Assembly: GCF_003945595.2 (NCBI RefSeq)
Contig: NW_024105098.1
Coordinates: 930,001-994,000, forward strand
Length of the DNA stretch: 64,000 nucleotides
Reading direction: 5' to 3'
Source: Pipra filicauda
Lineage: Eukaryota > Chordata > Aves > Passeriformes > Pipridae
The position numbers and the translations under genes are program-made. Positions within the stretch are counted from its first letter, which is position 1. Each line of letters opens with the position of its first letter. Positions 49,801 to 61,510 of this stretch are shown here, piece by piece. The notes beneath the pieces were generated by a model. The model searched no databases. It was not told where the DNA came from and saw nothing but the letters and a program-made list of their open reading frames with translations.

Positions 49801-50814
49801 ATCCTATTTTGCATGGCTGACAGCTCCTGAGAGTGGCCTTTGCCGGATCACAAGAGGCAGAGAGAGGAGAGCAGGGTTTAATTTTCCCCCTTAAAACGGG
49901 CAGGGTTAGGGGGGCAGCGCTGCCTGTCTTCACCTGCTGTAGAAGTCTGGTGTATTAGAGAGCAACAGCCTCTCCTGGGGAGGCTGTGGGCAGCCTCTGG
50001 TGCTGATTCCCACAGTCTGGAGAGGGAGGAGCTGGAGAAGATCCCAGGACCACGTCCCCACAGACCTCTCACACACACTGCCATCTCAGGGGAGCACTGG
50101 GTCCCAGACAGGGGTGTGCATACATAGCATGGACAAATGGGATTTACAGGTGCTGGCTTCCTCATCTTACTCCTGGGAGCAGTAATGTCAAGGGGGCACA
50201 GAAGACTGAGAAAAACAGCTCTAAAGGGGAAGAGTATTTGCAAACGTGCCTGTTCTCCAGGCATTCCATAAGCAGGATGTTTGGAACAAACCCCGACACC
50301 TTTAGTAACAGTTCAATCTGCTAAAAATATGTTATTTCTCAAAAAGCAATCTGGGAACCTAAACATTACCCTCATCCCCATAGCTCCAGCCTCTCCCAGC
50401 CAGCCCCAACGCCCATGGGTGGGAAGGCAGGCAGTGTCTGCTGCCTCCCAGGCAGCACCATGGTGCTGAGGGGACCCACCACAGTGAGATGGTCCATTTT
50501 CTGCTAAAAGGTTTGTAATTAAGAGCTCTGGTTCCCTGACGATGTGTATCCCATAAAGCCATTAAATAAAGGAGGAGCCGTCGCCACTCTTGAAAAACTA
50601 AACAAAACAGAGGAAAAAAAAAAGGTGCACTAGAAGGAAGCAGAGTTTGGGGTGCATTTCCAGGCTTGGGATGCTGCTTGTGCAGGTGCAAACATTTATG
50701 GGCATGGATTTGTGAAGGCAATTGAAGCCATAGAGAGGAATTATCCACACAAACTCAAACCCTAAATGAAATCTGACCTGCATGTCAGCTGGATCTCAAA
50801 GTTCCTTCACTTGC
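49801..50814. other. Gene-poor interval, unique sequence
   Basis: About 1 kb with no supported gene. The antisense frames near 49878-50264 and 50359-50748 have no domain, start context or splice support. Confidence 0.5.
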
Positions 50815-50965
50815 AGTAACTCTCATTAAATCCTTACTCTCATTTGAGGTACTACTTCCAGACAGTGGGATATCCTCCTAGTTTAGGAGACAAAAAAGAC
50901 TCCAGCCTCTATTTGATTGCATTTCCCACTACACATGGAACATTTTTTGACCTCCAAACTATTTC
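50815..50965. repeat. 151-bp direct duplication, copy 1
   Basis: Runs from CAGTAACTCTCATTAAATCC to CTCCAAACTATTTC and is nearly identical to 52175-52325. By eye there are about six to eight differences, including one T insertion (CATTTGAGG against CATTGAGG) and CCACTACACATGG against CTTCTACACACGG. Flanks on both sides are unrelated between copies. It is not CR1, and I do not recognise a repeat family. Confidence 0.9.
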
Positions 50966-52174
50966 TGGAAATACCAATCTGTCATTCCAGGAGAGCAGAC
51001 CACCCTCCTTGTGCCTCTCATGAGTGGAATTATGTTTTATTGTGACCAGAGAGCTACTGAGCCAAATGCTTGGTAGCATTTGGTAGCATGGGCAAAGGTG
51101 CACAGCCAGTCCTGAAAACATGAGGCTTTGGACATGAGGCTGTTAGTGCCAGAAAGGGCATGTTGAGCCCACTGCCAGCATAGAGAGATGGACCTTTTAG
51201 AGAAATCCAGTAATTTTCCAGCACTACAGAACACTGCTCCTCCCACAGCACTGCTTTCAGCACTGCACCAAGGGGTCAGGAGGGCACTGGCCTGCTCCCA
51301 GGGCACTGCTGGTGGCCACCTTCCTTGTGTCAGGTTGGAGGTGGATGAATCTACACTTCAGGTTGCTTTGCTGGTGTCTGGCTGAAGGCATGGAATCAGG
51401 TTACAGAAAACACTGTAGTGCTGCAAAAACCCCTCAGTGCATGGTCTGGTCTTGTCTCAGAGGAAATGCTGTTTTATTCAAACACGTGATCATTCATAGT
51501 GCTTAGATAATGAATGCAGGATTAAAAGAAAAATCTCCATGTCTGGATACTCCAGTGCTTTAGGCAGCAGGAGAATAATATTTCAAGGCCGGGAGACATA
51601 AGTGTGCATAGAATTCCCCTTTTGGCCCAGCTACTGCTTGTAGCCAGGGGTGGTTATTTATGTCCCTGCTTGAGATACTCTGTAGCTCCCAAGTCTCTTG
51701 AGCAGCTCTCTTGGGTGGCCAGACCTTGTCCTGGCGCTGGTGTTACACTCTGTCCCAAATATTCCCTTTTCGCAATGACTTATTTTTCTTTTAGCATCAA
51801 GGCTGGCCTTTTTCTTCTGTCGCTTGCTGGAGACAATAGCAGAACAGATTTCTCCCTTTCCCCTCAAAGCTAAAGGCTTTTGTGTCAAATACACCAGCCC
51901 CATCCTCCCAGCCCTTACAGCTGGGTGTTTGGCCATGGCTGGAAAATGTTGCATGTGAGTAAAAGGGACATTGCAGTGCTACAGGAGCTGCTCTTCAGAA
52001 GTTGCAGGGGGGTTTGACAGACGAAGCATGGTTGATGGAGTTTTGTTTCCTGTGGAAACCAGGCTAAAAAAAGGTTAAAATAAACCCCACTCCTGGCTGA
52101 CAGCTCTGTCACAACAGGCAGCATGCAGTGGCAATGCATCTCCTCCACAACCTGTCTGTGGCTGATCTGTGCAA
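50966..52174. other. Interval between the two duplication copies
   Basis: About 1.2 kb of unique sequence with no supported gene. Its edges show no clear transposon terminal repeats apart from the flanking duplicated block itself. Confidence 0.5.
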
Positions 52175-52325
52175 CAGTAACACTCATTAAATCCTTACTC
52201 TCATTGAGGTACTACTTCCAGACAGTGGGATATCCTCCTAGTTTAGGAGACAAAAAAGACTCCAGCCTCTATTTGATTGCATTTCCTTCTACACACGGAA
52301 CATTTTTTGACCTCCAAACTATTTC
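52175..52325. repeat. 151-bp direct duplication, copy 2
   Basis: Same orientation as copy 1, 1.36 kb to its right, starting CAGTAACACTCATTAAATCC and ending CTCCAAACTATTTC. It contains the palindromic core TCCTCCTAGTTTAGGAGA, present in both copies. No coding function is suggested. Confidence 0.9.
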
Positions 52326-52446
52326 AGCTGAGGGATGCCAGTCTTCTGAAGGCTGGGACTGAGTGTTTGCTGAAGCAATAGTCAAGGCCATGCTCTGATA
52401 CTGTGGCCCTGGTTTTGGCACTAAGAAAGTCCAGCTGATGTCTTTG

Positions 52447-52520
52447 GTGGTGGTGATGCCATTGTCGGTGACGATGCCACTGTTGGAGACGATGCCATCC
52501 TGGGTGGTGCTGCCATTCTG
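52447..52520. repeat. Short GATGCC minisatellite
   Basis: About four imperfect 18-21-base units built around GATGCCA (GGTGATGCCATTGTC, GGTGACGATGCCACTGTTGG, GACGATGCCATCCTG, GGTGCTGCCATTCTG) follow one another. Confidence 0.75.
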
Positions 52521-52906
52521 GCAGCTTTGGAGCTGTAAGATACACTTGGTGCCCACAGAGCTCTGCTTCTCAGCTCCCTTCCCACACCTCTGCTGCTTTT
52601 CCCAGACTATTTTCACCCATAATACTTTTCACCATACAATGCCCCAGGCTTCAAGTCATGATCACCGTGCTGATCCTGTCCGTTGATGTCTCTTCCACGA
52701 CAAAGCTGTGAGTTCATTTTGACAAGCTCAGCTGTGTGGGCAATGCTTTCAGGCTGGTGAGCCCTCGCTGCCTGCAGGTGTGCAGCCTCGGACGTGTTTC
52801 AACAGTGCTGTGAACCATCAACACTTTTAAGGAAAAATGAAATAATCAGGCCAGATCTTGTCAAATCCTCTCACCTGATGGATGGAATCTGTTTACTTTA
52901 CTGCTT

Positions 52907-52926
52907 AAAAAAAAAAAAAAAAAAAA
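52907..52926. repeat. Poly-A tract
   Basis: Uninterrupted A-run of about 20 followed by a short GA repeat. No retrocopy body was recognised upstream. Confidence 0.9.
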
Positions 52927-53037
52927 GAGAGAGAAGCTAATTAAGTCTCATTGGAGTCATACCTGCTTTCATCCAGAAGCTGCTGCCAACGCACCTCTGG
53001 ACTTAGGAGAACTTGAGCATGGGCTGCCTCATGTGAG

Positions 53038-53087
53038 AGATGTGCACTTCTTGCAGGCCCTGCAAGAAGATGTGCACTTCTTGCAGG
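53038..53087. repeat. Two-unit 30-bp tandem repeat with internal hairpin
   Basis: AGATGTGCACTTCTTGCAGG occurs at 53038 and 53068. Between them, CTTCTTGCAG-GCC-CTGCAAGAAG (53047-53069) is a perfect inverted repeat with 10-base arms and a 3-base loop. Confidence 0.85.
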
Positions 53088-54172
53088 GAAGGTTGAGAGC
53101 CAGGTGCACAATATCCAGGCCAGAGGCTCCATCCCAAAATTTGGCTTGGGAGTCTTTGCAGAGGAGAGACAAGAATGAAGAAAATTCAGGCAGCTATGCT
53201 CTGCACTTGCTTGTGAGCTGCCTACAACTGCCTGGAAGTGAACAAGAGGTACCTTAGCAATGCATTTTGGGGCTATGTCAGCTCCATAACACAAAAGGAA
53301 CTAAAAGCAGTCATGGAAAGTAGCACTGGCTTAACATGTGCTCTTGGTCCCTCATTAGACACATGAGACACTTCTGAAAGACCCAGAGGCCTCCTGCCTC
53401 TGGTACTGATTTCAGAAGAATACCACCTTTCATGCTGGGAAGGAGAAGTCCAAAACCTTTAGGTAAGGGACTAAACTCCAAGTTGCAGTAGGATACCCGG
53501 TATTGTGGGTCGGCTTTTCTCAAGCACCAAGAATACACCATTTCTGTTGACTTAGGAGATGAGATGTCATTTCAGGGGAAAAAGGAAGCTGGGCTCTATG
53601 TAGTACATAAATCTGGTGGCCCTTGTGGGCTCAGACCTTGGCTGTGATTTTTTTAATGTCTCTCAATAGCTAGTAAAGATACAGTGTCAGATGTAAAGGT
53701 GTTGCTGCTCCTTCCTTCCACAGCCTCTCCTCTGCCCTGGGGCCACCAGGGAGGGATGTATGGATGGATGATGCAACTCTTTGGCTAAACAGTTTTCTGA
53801 ATAAAAGGTCTGTTTTGCAGGAGTAGCTCCCCAAACAAGCTGCTGGCCTGGTACAAAACACAGTGTCACCAAGATGTCAACACACCATGCAGGGTTTCAC
53901 CCAAGAAAGGGATGAAAAGGGGTGGTAGTTTGAAGAGGTAGGAATAATGCAGGAGATTCTCTGTCCAGGCTGTGGATGGAGGCTGGTAACACCTGGGTGC
54001 AGGAGGGTTGAAGCCCAAAGGGAGCTGCAAGCTGTTCTCTGGTGCTGTTCTAGTTAGAGAAGCAGCCAGGCTGTGTCTGGCAGAGTGACAAAGCTCCTTC
54101 TTCCATGACTCATTTCAGGAGAACAGCTTTGGTAAGCAATAATTTTGCACTCCTGTGATTTCAGAGGGTGTG

Positions 54173-54208
<36 letters not shown>

Positions 54209-55872
54209 CAAAAAAAAAGCATCAGTTGAGCCCAACTGAGAACAGAGGCCACATGGCTGTGGGCTCAGCCATATGCTCCGAGCCAGGAGCAGGGCACACT
54301 GTCGTGCACGTGCCACGGGGCAGGCAACCCAGGCAGAAATGGAACTGCCTGCAGCAAAACCCAGGTTGGCTCTACAACATGTTGTTAAAGCAGGTGGCTA
54401 GGAATTCAGCGTGGCTGTAAGGATGTCATCCTCCCACTCACCTGCTCTGTGACTCATCCTGGTGAGCTCATCCAGGAAAGGCAGGAGGGTGCTGCCAGCC
54501 TGGCTGGGTGGAAAGGCCACAGCTGCACAAGGAGCTGATGACCCACGCCAGTGAAGCTGAGGTGGAAAGGGGCAGTGTGAGTTTGACACTGTTCAGCAGT
54601 GCACCGAGATGAGGGCCAGCCCGTGGCTGGTGTGCCAAGGGGGAGAAGTAGAAACTTCCCATGTTTCCAGCCTTCCCTTTCCTGTCCCCTCAGGGACAGC
54701 AAACTCAGCAGTGGCAATGTGGCCAGTGTGCCTGTGGAGCACTGGTAACCGTGTTTCATCTCCCTGGAGTGCTCTGAGTGAAGCCACGAGACCTCCAGAG
54801 CAGGGTCTCATCTCTGCAGCAGTGTGATGTGCACACAGTGCATGTTGTCACCTGTACTTACCTCCCACCTCTACCAGGGGCATCCCCAGCATCACCACCT
54901 TACTTTTTGGTGCCGTGACAAGCATCCATAGGGGTCACCAATACCAAAAGAATGAAAGACTCTCATGGAAAGCCCTGGCACTACAGTTTGTTTTCAATGA
55001 AAGACTATTCTCTTTGCACTTCCACCTTGAAAGAAAACAATTCTGAAGCCCAGGAGAGTACCACTAGCCTGCCTACTCTTTGCTTCCTCCCTCTGTACAT
55101 TGTTTTTCTGTCTCAGCTGTCTCTGTGCAGCTTAGGAGATGAAGAGGAGCTTCGGAAAGGGTAGCTGAGGCTGCAGTCTGGGCTGCTGCTGCCCTCTCCT
55201 GGGTCTAAGGCGGCCAAGAAACCAAGAGGTGATTTTTTAAAAGAGATTTTTGCAAGTCTGGGTGCAAGTCATGCTTGGCAGATCCTCTTTCATCCTTGCA
55301 GGGAAAAAGGGGAACAACCTTCAGAGGGTGCCAGGCCCAAGGATGTGGGTACAGGGATTGCCTGTATGTGCCATTTGAAGACCTTTTATCAGATCCCTTC
55401 ATGAATCCCAGCGAAGTTTATGACAAGACAATGCATGATCAGCTTGGGGTGCAGGGGTACAGGTGCACTGGCCCAGTATTGTGGGAGCTTGTGGTTTCTC
55501 ACGTCAGCTGCTGCCTATTCCCTCGAGGATGGTTTTGTTTATACTAAATTAAAAAGCTTTCCAAATAAGATGCTATGGCTGATTACTTGTACTCCAGACA
55601 AGTCCCCAACTCTGTCCCTCACTCTGGCTCCACTGTCAGTTGGAACAAAACCTCATATGGCATCTTTTGTCCTGTCTTGCCCAAGCTTTGTCTGACCCTT
55701 GCCCAGGATCCCATCCCAGACGGAGGGAGCACCCGGCCAAGTGAGCACCCAGCCCTTCAATTCAGGAGGGATCTCACCCCAGCTTGGTCCTTCTGCAACA
55801 ATGTGAGGGTATCCCCCTTCCAAAATCTGAGCCTCTGTGTTCTTTTCCTTACCCCTCTGAAAAGTGGCCAAG
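53088..55872. other. Gene-poor interval, unique sequence
   Basis: About 2.8 kb with no supported gene. It includes a long interrupted A-run at 54177-54218. Open frames are short and without domains. Confidence 0.5.
54177..54218. repeat. Poly-A tract, about 40 bases
   Basis: A-run broken by a single GC. The sequence to its left does not look like a processed mRNA or SINE that I recognise. Confidence 0.9.
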
Positions 55873-55945
55873 GAATCACAGAATCCTGGAATGATTTGGG
55901 TTGGAAGGGGCCTTAAAGATCACCTAGTTCTACCTGACTGCCGTG
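55873..55945 (-). mobile_element. CR1 LINE 3' tail, reverse orientation
   Basis: AATCACAGAATCCTGGAATG, GGGTTGGAAGGGGCCTTAAA and GATCACCTAGTTCTACC form a reversed CR1 terminus; similarity stops soon after. Confidence 0.9.
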
Positions 55946-58847
55946 GCAGGAAAACCTTCCTCAGGGTTACTCCTGACAGAAGAACCTGTGTAGACGCCTA
56001 CGAGGGTTCGGGAATAGTCCCTGGGTACACAGGAATAACACGGACAGTTCCTGCCATAGTTAATGATAAGAGGATGCAGAATCCTCCCCCGTGATGCCAA
56101 GAGCCCTTAATGCAGCAATTGGCTCATGGTTTCAGAAGCCACTTAGAGGTTTATTCTGGTGTTAGTGCCTTGTGAGCGGCTGGGAGCTCAGTGCTGGAGG
56201 GCTCCAAGGCTCTGGGGTGTTAGTGGAGTCCTGGTTCTCTTCTCAGTGGAGCACAGGAGAAGGTGGAGTCAGTGGTCTTCCTCTACTTACAGCCTGTCCA
56301 GGAATGGGAGGCTTGGAGTCAGTGATCCAGACCCACATCTTCCAGAAAAATCATCTCAGAGACTAAAGAAGCCCCAAGACACAGGCTGGGGCTGGAGTCC
56401 TCTGTGCCACAGAATGCTCCAGCCTCTGGGTATGAACCTAACCACATCTTGGACACCAAAGACCTCTCCAGATGTGCTACCACAAAACCCTGTGGCAGCC
56501 AGGAGCAGCAGATGGATTTCCACGGGGTGGTGCCAGACCTATGTGAAGGGAGCTGGGTACCCTGCGCATCCCTGGGCAGAGATTCCTCACCTTTTCCTTA
56601 CTCACCAGCCCAAACCCATATTGAAGCTGGCTTCACACAAGCAGCCACTCATGTTGCTCCAGGTATTTAAGAGCCAAATTAGCCCACTTACTGAAAACAT
56701 CAAGTGTTTGAAGAGCTGGGGAAAAGAGGAGTTGCTGTGACATGACCCACCTCCCTGGTAGCACCAGTTGCAAAGCACAGGCACGAGGCCACCACGATGG
56801 TCAGCGTGACATGGGCACGGTGGGAGCTGTGTCTCGCTGCCCATGGGGGACCACGTGGCACATCTCAGCCCTGGGCTTGTCAGCCCTGCCATAGGAACAA
56901 ACTGCGTGGGCAGTAATTCTTCCCAAAAATGCTCTTCCAGTCAGTGATGGAAAACTCCATCATGGGCTATTAAATATGAAGTCCCTGAGCCACAAATCCT
57001 GCACCAGTCGGAAGTGCCAGACTATTTATACACTCCCGTGTAAGAGCCATAGCAGACCTTTGGCTGTCTCCATTGCTTTTTGAATGTTTTCCAGTCCAGC
57101 TATATGCTTCCGAGACAGGGAGAGCAGAAGTGTACTCCGTGAATTATGGATGTGTGGAGGGCCATAATGATGTTCTCCCTTTCGTAGGCTCCTCTTCTCC
57201 AAATGATTTTTAACCTGCGCCTCTCATTCAAACAGCTCTCGGGACTATCTGATAACTCTGAGCTCTCATTCCAGGGAGGGGATAACTTGGGGCACGTTGT
57301 AAGATTGTGAAGAGAAGAAAATAAAAACCCCCACTTTTGTCCTCATTCAGTACCAGCTGCCATTTTTATTGTCTTCTTACACAGTGTCACAGATCGTTGT
57401 TCACCCTGAATTGCTGATGGGCTTGTCACCACATGGACCACACAGAGGTGGAAGCTGTGAGCTAGAGGGTTGGAGACAGGGTTGCACACCAGGGTTTTGC
57501 CCAGTCTGGATGGCTGGAATCCTCCCCCAAATGCTGCTTCATCCTTCACCATCCTCTCTACTCGCTCCTCTTCATCCTCCCCAGCAGCCGGGAGGAGTGG
57601 GAGGAAGGCAGGAGGCAGACAGTGCTGGGGTGTGTGAGGAGAGGACCAAAGTGGCTGATCCTGGGGATGGAGCAGTGGTGGCCCCAGCTGTTCCCGGTCC
57701 TAGAAGGAAGTGGTGGTAGTTATGGCAGTGCTTCCCAGCCAGGTTCCCCACTCCACTGCACATTGAAGCACTGAGGAGGGCACATCCCTGTGCCTGGGAG
57801 CAGCACCTGATGGGGCAGGAGGTGTGCAGGGAGCAGGGAAGCTTTCCCACCTGCTTCCCCTCCATCTCCCCAACTCCCGACAAATGCTAGCGCAGCCCCT
57901 GCGCTGCCTGGGAGCTCTTGTCCCCACCCCTGGGAGGCTGCAGGCAGGTCATGGAGCAGCTGTGGCTTGTCCCTCACCCTCGCAGTGCGGATGAATGGGA
58001 CCATGCACCCAAGGCAGCTCCATTCCATCTGCATAGAGTGTGAAGAGAGTGAGATATGATGTGCAGCAGGAGCAAATTCTTGGTGTCCTAAGTACATAAA
58101 AGCCAGTGTGGTATCAATGCCTTTGGGGCCTGAACTCTTTTGTCCCACGCTGACAGGCTGAAACAGAAAAACATCTCACCTCCTATCCTCTCCCTTCTGC
58201 AAGAGCAAAGCCCTTGGGCCCACAGCCCTGCCCACAGCAGGATTTGCAGGGTTGGGGTCAGGGTTGTGGTGTGACAAAATGCTTGATGAAGGCTTTGCCT
58301 TATCTGCTCATCCTCAGCACCCCTAACTGGTCCCACACGCTTGCCGTGCACCGGGTCGAGGTCCCGTCTCCCTGAGCCATCTGCCTGCCGGCTGGGCTGC
58401 CGGTGGCCCCATTTTCCCCTTCCTCCATCCTGAGCACCAGGACTCAGTCTGCTAAAATCCCCATCGAAGGTGGGATTACCAGGCGCTGTCTGGAGCTCAG
58501 ATCACCTGGGTTTTTCAGTCTTGGGCAGAGGACAGAGCTTTGTGGAAAATAAAAATGGGATAGGGTTGAGAGCCTGGCATGGAGCTCCCTAGGGAGTGGA
58601 AGGAGGTGTCTCCTGGGGCTGAGCAGCTGATTTAGCTCCTGGAAGGCTTCATGCCAGATGAATTGTTTTTGCTGGGTGTTTGAGATCCTGTTTTGCTCTG
58701 CCCGGGCTGGGAGACAGCCACAGTTCTCTGCTCAGCTTAATACTTTAGGCACAATGGAAGAAGAGATGCTCAAGGACCACGTGGCTGATGGCCAGGAGCG
58801 GATCTAGGCGAGGTCTATAAAGAGCATCATGGCACATAATGCCAACT
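55946..58847. other. Gene-poor interval with a possible conserved non-coding block
   Basis: No supported gene. About 56940-57310 differs from its surroundings: it is less GC-rich, free of recognised repeats and dense in short A/T-rich motifs (TATTTATACACTCCCG, GGCCATAATGATG, TCTGATAACTCTGAG). The 193-codon plus-strand frame at 56159-56740 and the minus frames near 57572-58148 have no recognised domain. Confidence 0.4.
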
Positions 58848-59178
58848 ACCTGAAAGGAGGTTGTAGCCAGGTGGGGGTTGGTCTCTTTTCCCAGGCAACT
58901 ATCAGCAAGACAAGAGGGCATGGTCTCAAGTTGTGCCAGGGGAGGTTTAGGTTAGATATTAGAAAGAATTTCTTTACAGAGAAGGTGGTCAGACATTGGA
59001 ATGGGCTGCCCAGGGAAGTAGTGGATTCTCCATCCCTGGAGATTTTTAAAAAGAGACTGGATGTGGCATCAGTGCCATGGTCTAGTAACTGCAGCGGTAG
59101 TGGATCAAGGGTTGGACTTGATGATCTCTGAGGTCCCTTCCAACCCAGCTGATTCTATGACTCTGTGATTCTATAAGG
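58848..59178 (+). mobile_element. CR1 LINE 3' end with remnant of the ORF2 C-terminus
   Basis: The longest well-preserved CR1 piece here. Its frame within 58829-59131 still encodes the typical CR1 C-terminal phrases [36 protein letters not shown] and RLD, which mark the end of the reverse-transcriptase polyprotein. The non-coding 3' end GGTTGGACTTGATGATCTCT and a GATTCTATGACTCTGTGATT tail follow. It lacks the endonuclease and polymerase regions, so it is a dead 5'-truncated copy. Confidence 0.96.
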
Positions 59179-59944
59179 ACCTTCCATCTCTCCACTGCCA
59201 CGTCTAAGGATGGGGGTTGGCAGGGCAATGAAAACCTGCAAGAGAAGAGCTGTCAGAGTATCTCCAACATCATCAGCCCACCACCCTGCACGGGACGGGC
59301 TGGGAGCCAGTGGACACCCTGGCTTAGCCCAGCTAAAATTGAGCCAATGGGACTGGGCAGTTCTGGGGTGTTTGAGCTTTTCTTCAGCACATCAGGGGAA
59401 ACACAGACCCTTTAACTGAATCCACGGAGCAGCCCTTTCCCTCCACCCACCTTCTTCAGCTTTTTGCAAATCCTGGATTTTTTCTAGCCTAGAAATGGAG
59501 CTATAAGGTGCTGGGGGACTGCTACCAGGAACTCCAGGAGGGGCTTCCCTAAGAGGTCCCCACCAGCTTTAGTACTGCTTGATGGCAGAGGCTTGGGTTC
59601 CCTGGGGAAAGGGAAGGACCCACTAATGGAGAAATCCTGGGAAAGAAGCAATATTAAATTGCACCTCACCGGGGAGAAGCCACCCCCATTCCAAATGGAT
59701 CCTCTCACTGGATGCAGCTTTGTGAAAGCCATGGCAGCATCCAGATCCAGGAGCAACGAGCCCAGAACTGGGGTGAGAGCAGCCCTGCTGACCCGGTCCC
59801 AGCTCCAGGCACACAGCCCTGCAGGCCCCAAGTGATGGCCTGTACTCTAGACCGCTTCAGATTCCACAAGCACACCCAGAGGCTCCCTCCCGGTCCAGGA
59901 AGCATCCCAGGGTGCAGGCAAAGCAGGAGCCCAGGTAGCCTGGG
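59179..59944. other. Intergenic between CR1 and the ETV5 3' end
   Basis: Unique sequence of about 770 bases downstream of the ETV5 polyadenylation signal. No gene recognised. Confidence 0.5.
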
Positions 59945-59964
59945 AGGAACATGAAGCAAGATCC

Positions 59965-59970
59965 TTTATT
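59965..59970 (-). terminator. ETV5: ETV5 polyadenylation signal AATAAA
   Basis: TTTATT on the plus strand reads AATAAA on the minus strand, about 1.54 kb past the ETV5 stop codon, within ACAATAAAGGATC. It is the only canonical hexamer noticed in the right position. Confidence 0.7.
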
Positions 59971-60233
59971 GTACACAGTACAGAATGTAATGCAGCTTTG
60001 CAGGAGATACATAGCCCTGCTTGAGTAAAGATAGTTCAAATCAGTCCTCAGATTAACCCCTTCTGCACTGCAGACCTGCCACACCGAGCAAATGGTTAAA
60101 ACCCTGTCCCCAAGGTGGGGTTCCCAAAAACCGAATGCTCCCCATGGGTACAGGCCACTGCAGCCCCCATGGGGAGAGTAACCGAGTCTTCGTGAGTTAA
60201 TCTTCATACTTCCCCAAAAAAGAATGAATCAGA

Positions 60234-60292
60234 CAAAAAAAAAAACAAACAAAAAAAACAAAAAACCCCAAACCAAACAAACCCCAAAAAAT
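60234..60292. repeat. A/C-rich simple sequence in the ETV5 3' UTR
   Basis: (A)nC runs on the plus strand, read as U/G-rich sequence in the ETV5 mRNA; a possible site for U-rich-binding proteins, by inference only. Confidence 0.85.
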
Positions 60293-60796
60293 TCCAACCG
60301 AAGCTAACTAAAGAAGAGAAAAAAAATTCCTATACAGCATTTACAATGAAAACATGTAGCCTGGTGCGGGGGAGGCAGGTATGGATATACGAGTGGTGGA
60401 TGAGTGTTAGGAGGTGCAGCGGGGAGGGGGGAGCTGGAGAGAAGTGGGGTACCCAGGAAGGGGGGTGGGGGACCCCCCATCCCTGCCCACCTCAGCCTTA
60501 CAGCCCAGCTCCGAGGCCATGCCGAGCAGGGGGAGCGCAGCTGAGCCGACACCGGGGTTCAGTCCCGGCTCCCCGGGAAAGGGGACTGGAGCAGTGAAAT
60601 GGAGTGGACTAGATCCTTCGGCAGCCATCCCAGGGAGCCACAGGCATTGAGGGTTGTCCCTGCAAGCATGCCACCGGGAAAGCCATGGGGGTGTCTCCAG
60701 GGGCTCCGGGAACAGCAGCCGGGCTGCAAAAAATAGCTTCGCCTTAAAATACAAAAAATCTACAAAAATCAGTTTAGAAACCTTTCTTATTTTCCT

Positions 60797-60852
60797 AAAA
60801 CATCAAAAAAACCCCCAAAACAAAAACAAAACAAAAAAAAAAAACCAAAACA
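60797..60852. repeat. A/C-rich simple sequence in the ETV5 3' UTR, second tract
   Basis: Similar (A)nC composition to the tract about 560 bases to its left; U-rich in mRNA sense. Confidence 0.85.
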
Positions 60853-61510
60853 AGGAGGGAATTAGTGTCAGGGTCTCCTCCCCTAAAATGCAACCCATGG
60901 GCTGCAGCCAGAGCTGAGGAGGATCGAAGGGGGCACGGAGAGGATGCAGTGGATTATATGGGAACAACAGGTTATATGAGGAGGGGGGTTCGGGAAGAAG
61001 GCAGAAGGCTTCTCAGGGTTGGGGTAGGATGCTGCACACATCAGCCCTGGGGTGCTGGCCAAGGCAGCCCCCCTGCATCCCTCCTCTCTGTGCAAATCAA
61101 AGCCCTTTCCACCACACAAGGCAGCTACGCGGATTGTGCTCGATGCAAAGCAGATTGTCGTGACAATTGGCTCGGCGGCCACGCAGCCCAGTCCTGGGGC
61201 ACTGCCAGAGCCAGAGCCTGGGGCAGACACTGCAGCTTTAGGCTCCCGGCGCCCCAAAACATCACGCTGATGTGTGGCAGGAGGTGCCGGCCACGGGCAG
61301 TCCTGTGCACTAGCCCTTGGACAGGAAGGGTGGGAATTCATCGGTGACACACGCGGGGTGTTTTAGATCCCTCCAATTTGTGTGTGCACCCACGCGGTTT
61401 GTCGTTGGGTGCTTTTTTTTTTCCTTATGAACAGCCAAAAATATTCTTTAGAAAACAATGTTTGCCCCAGGTGGATGCGCTAGTGCCAATGGCTCTGCCG
61501 GCCGGCCGAG

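Larger units (their letters stand above)
59945..61510 (-). other. ETV5: ETV5 3' UTR
   Basis: Non-coding sequence after the ETV5 stop codon, ending at a minus-strand AATAAA. It contains two A-rich plus-strand tracts (60234-60292 and 60797-60852), which would be U-rich in the mRNA. The lower boundary is inferred from the hexamer; the exact cleavage site is unknown. Confidence 0.7.

Noticed and set aside
54177..54218. Poly-A run as the tail of a processed retrogene
   Set aside because: No mRNA-like body or AATAAA was seen just upstream, and no target-site duplication was found by eye.
56159..56740. 193-codon plus-strand frame downstream of BOK
   Set aside because: No recognisable domain, biased composition, no plausible promoter or splice context; probably chance.
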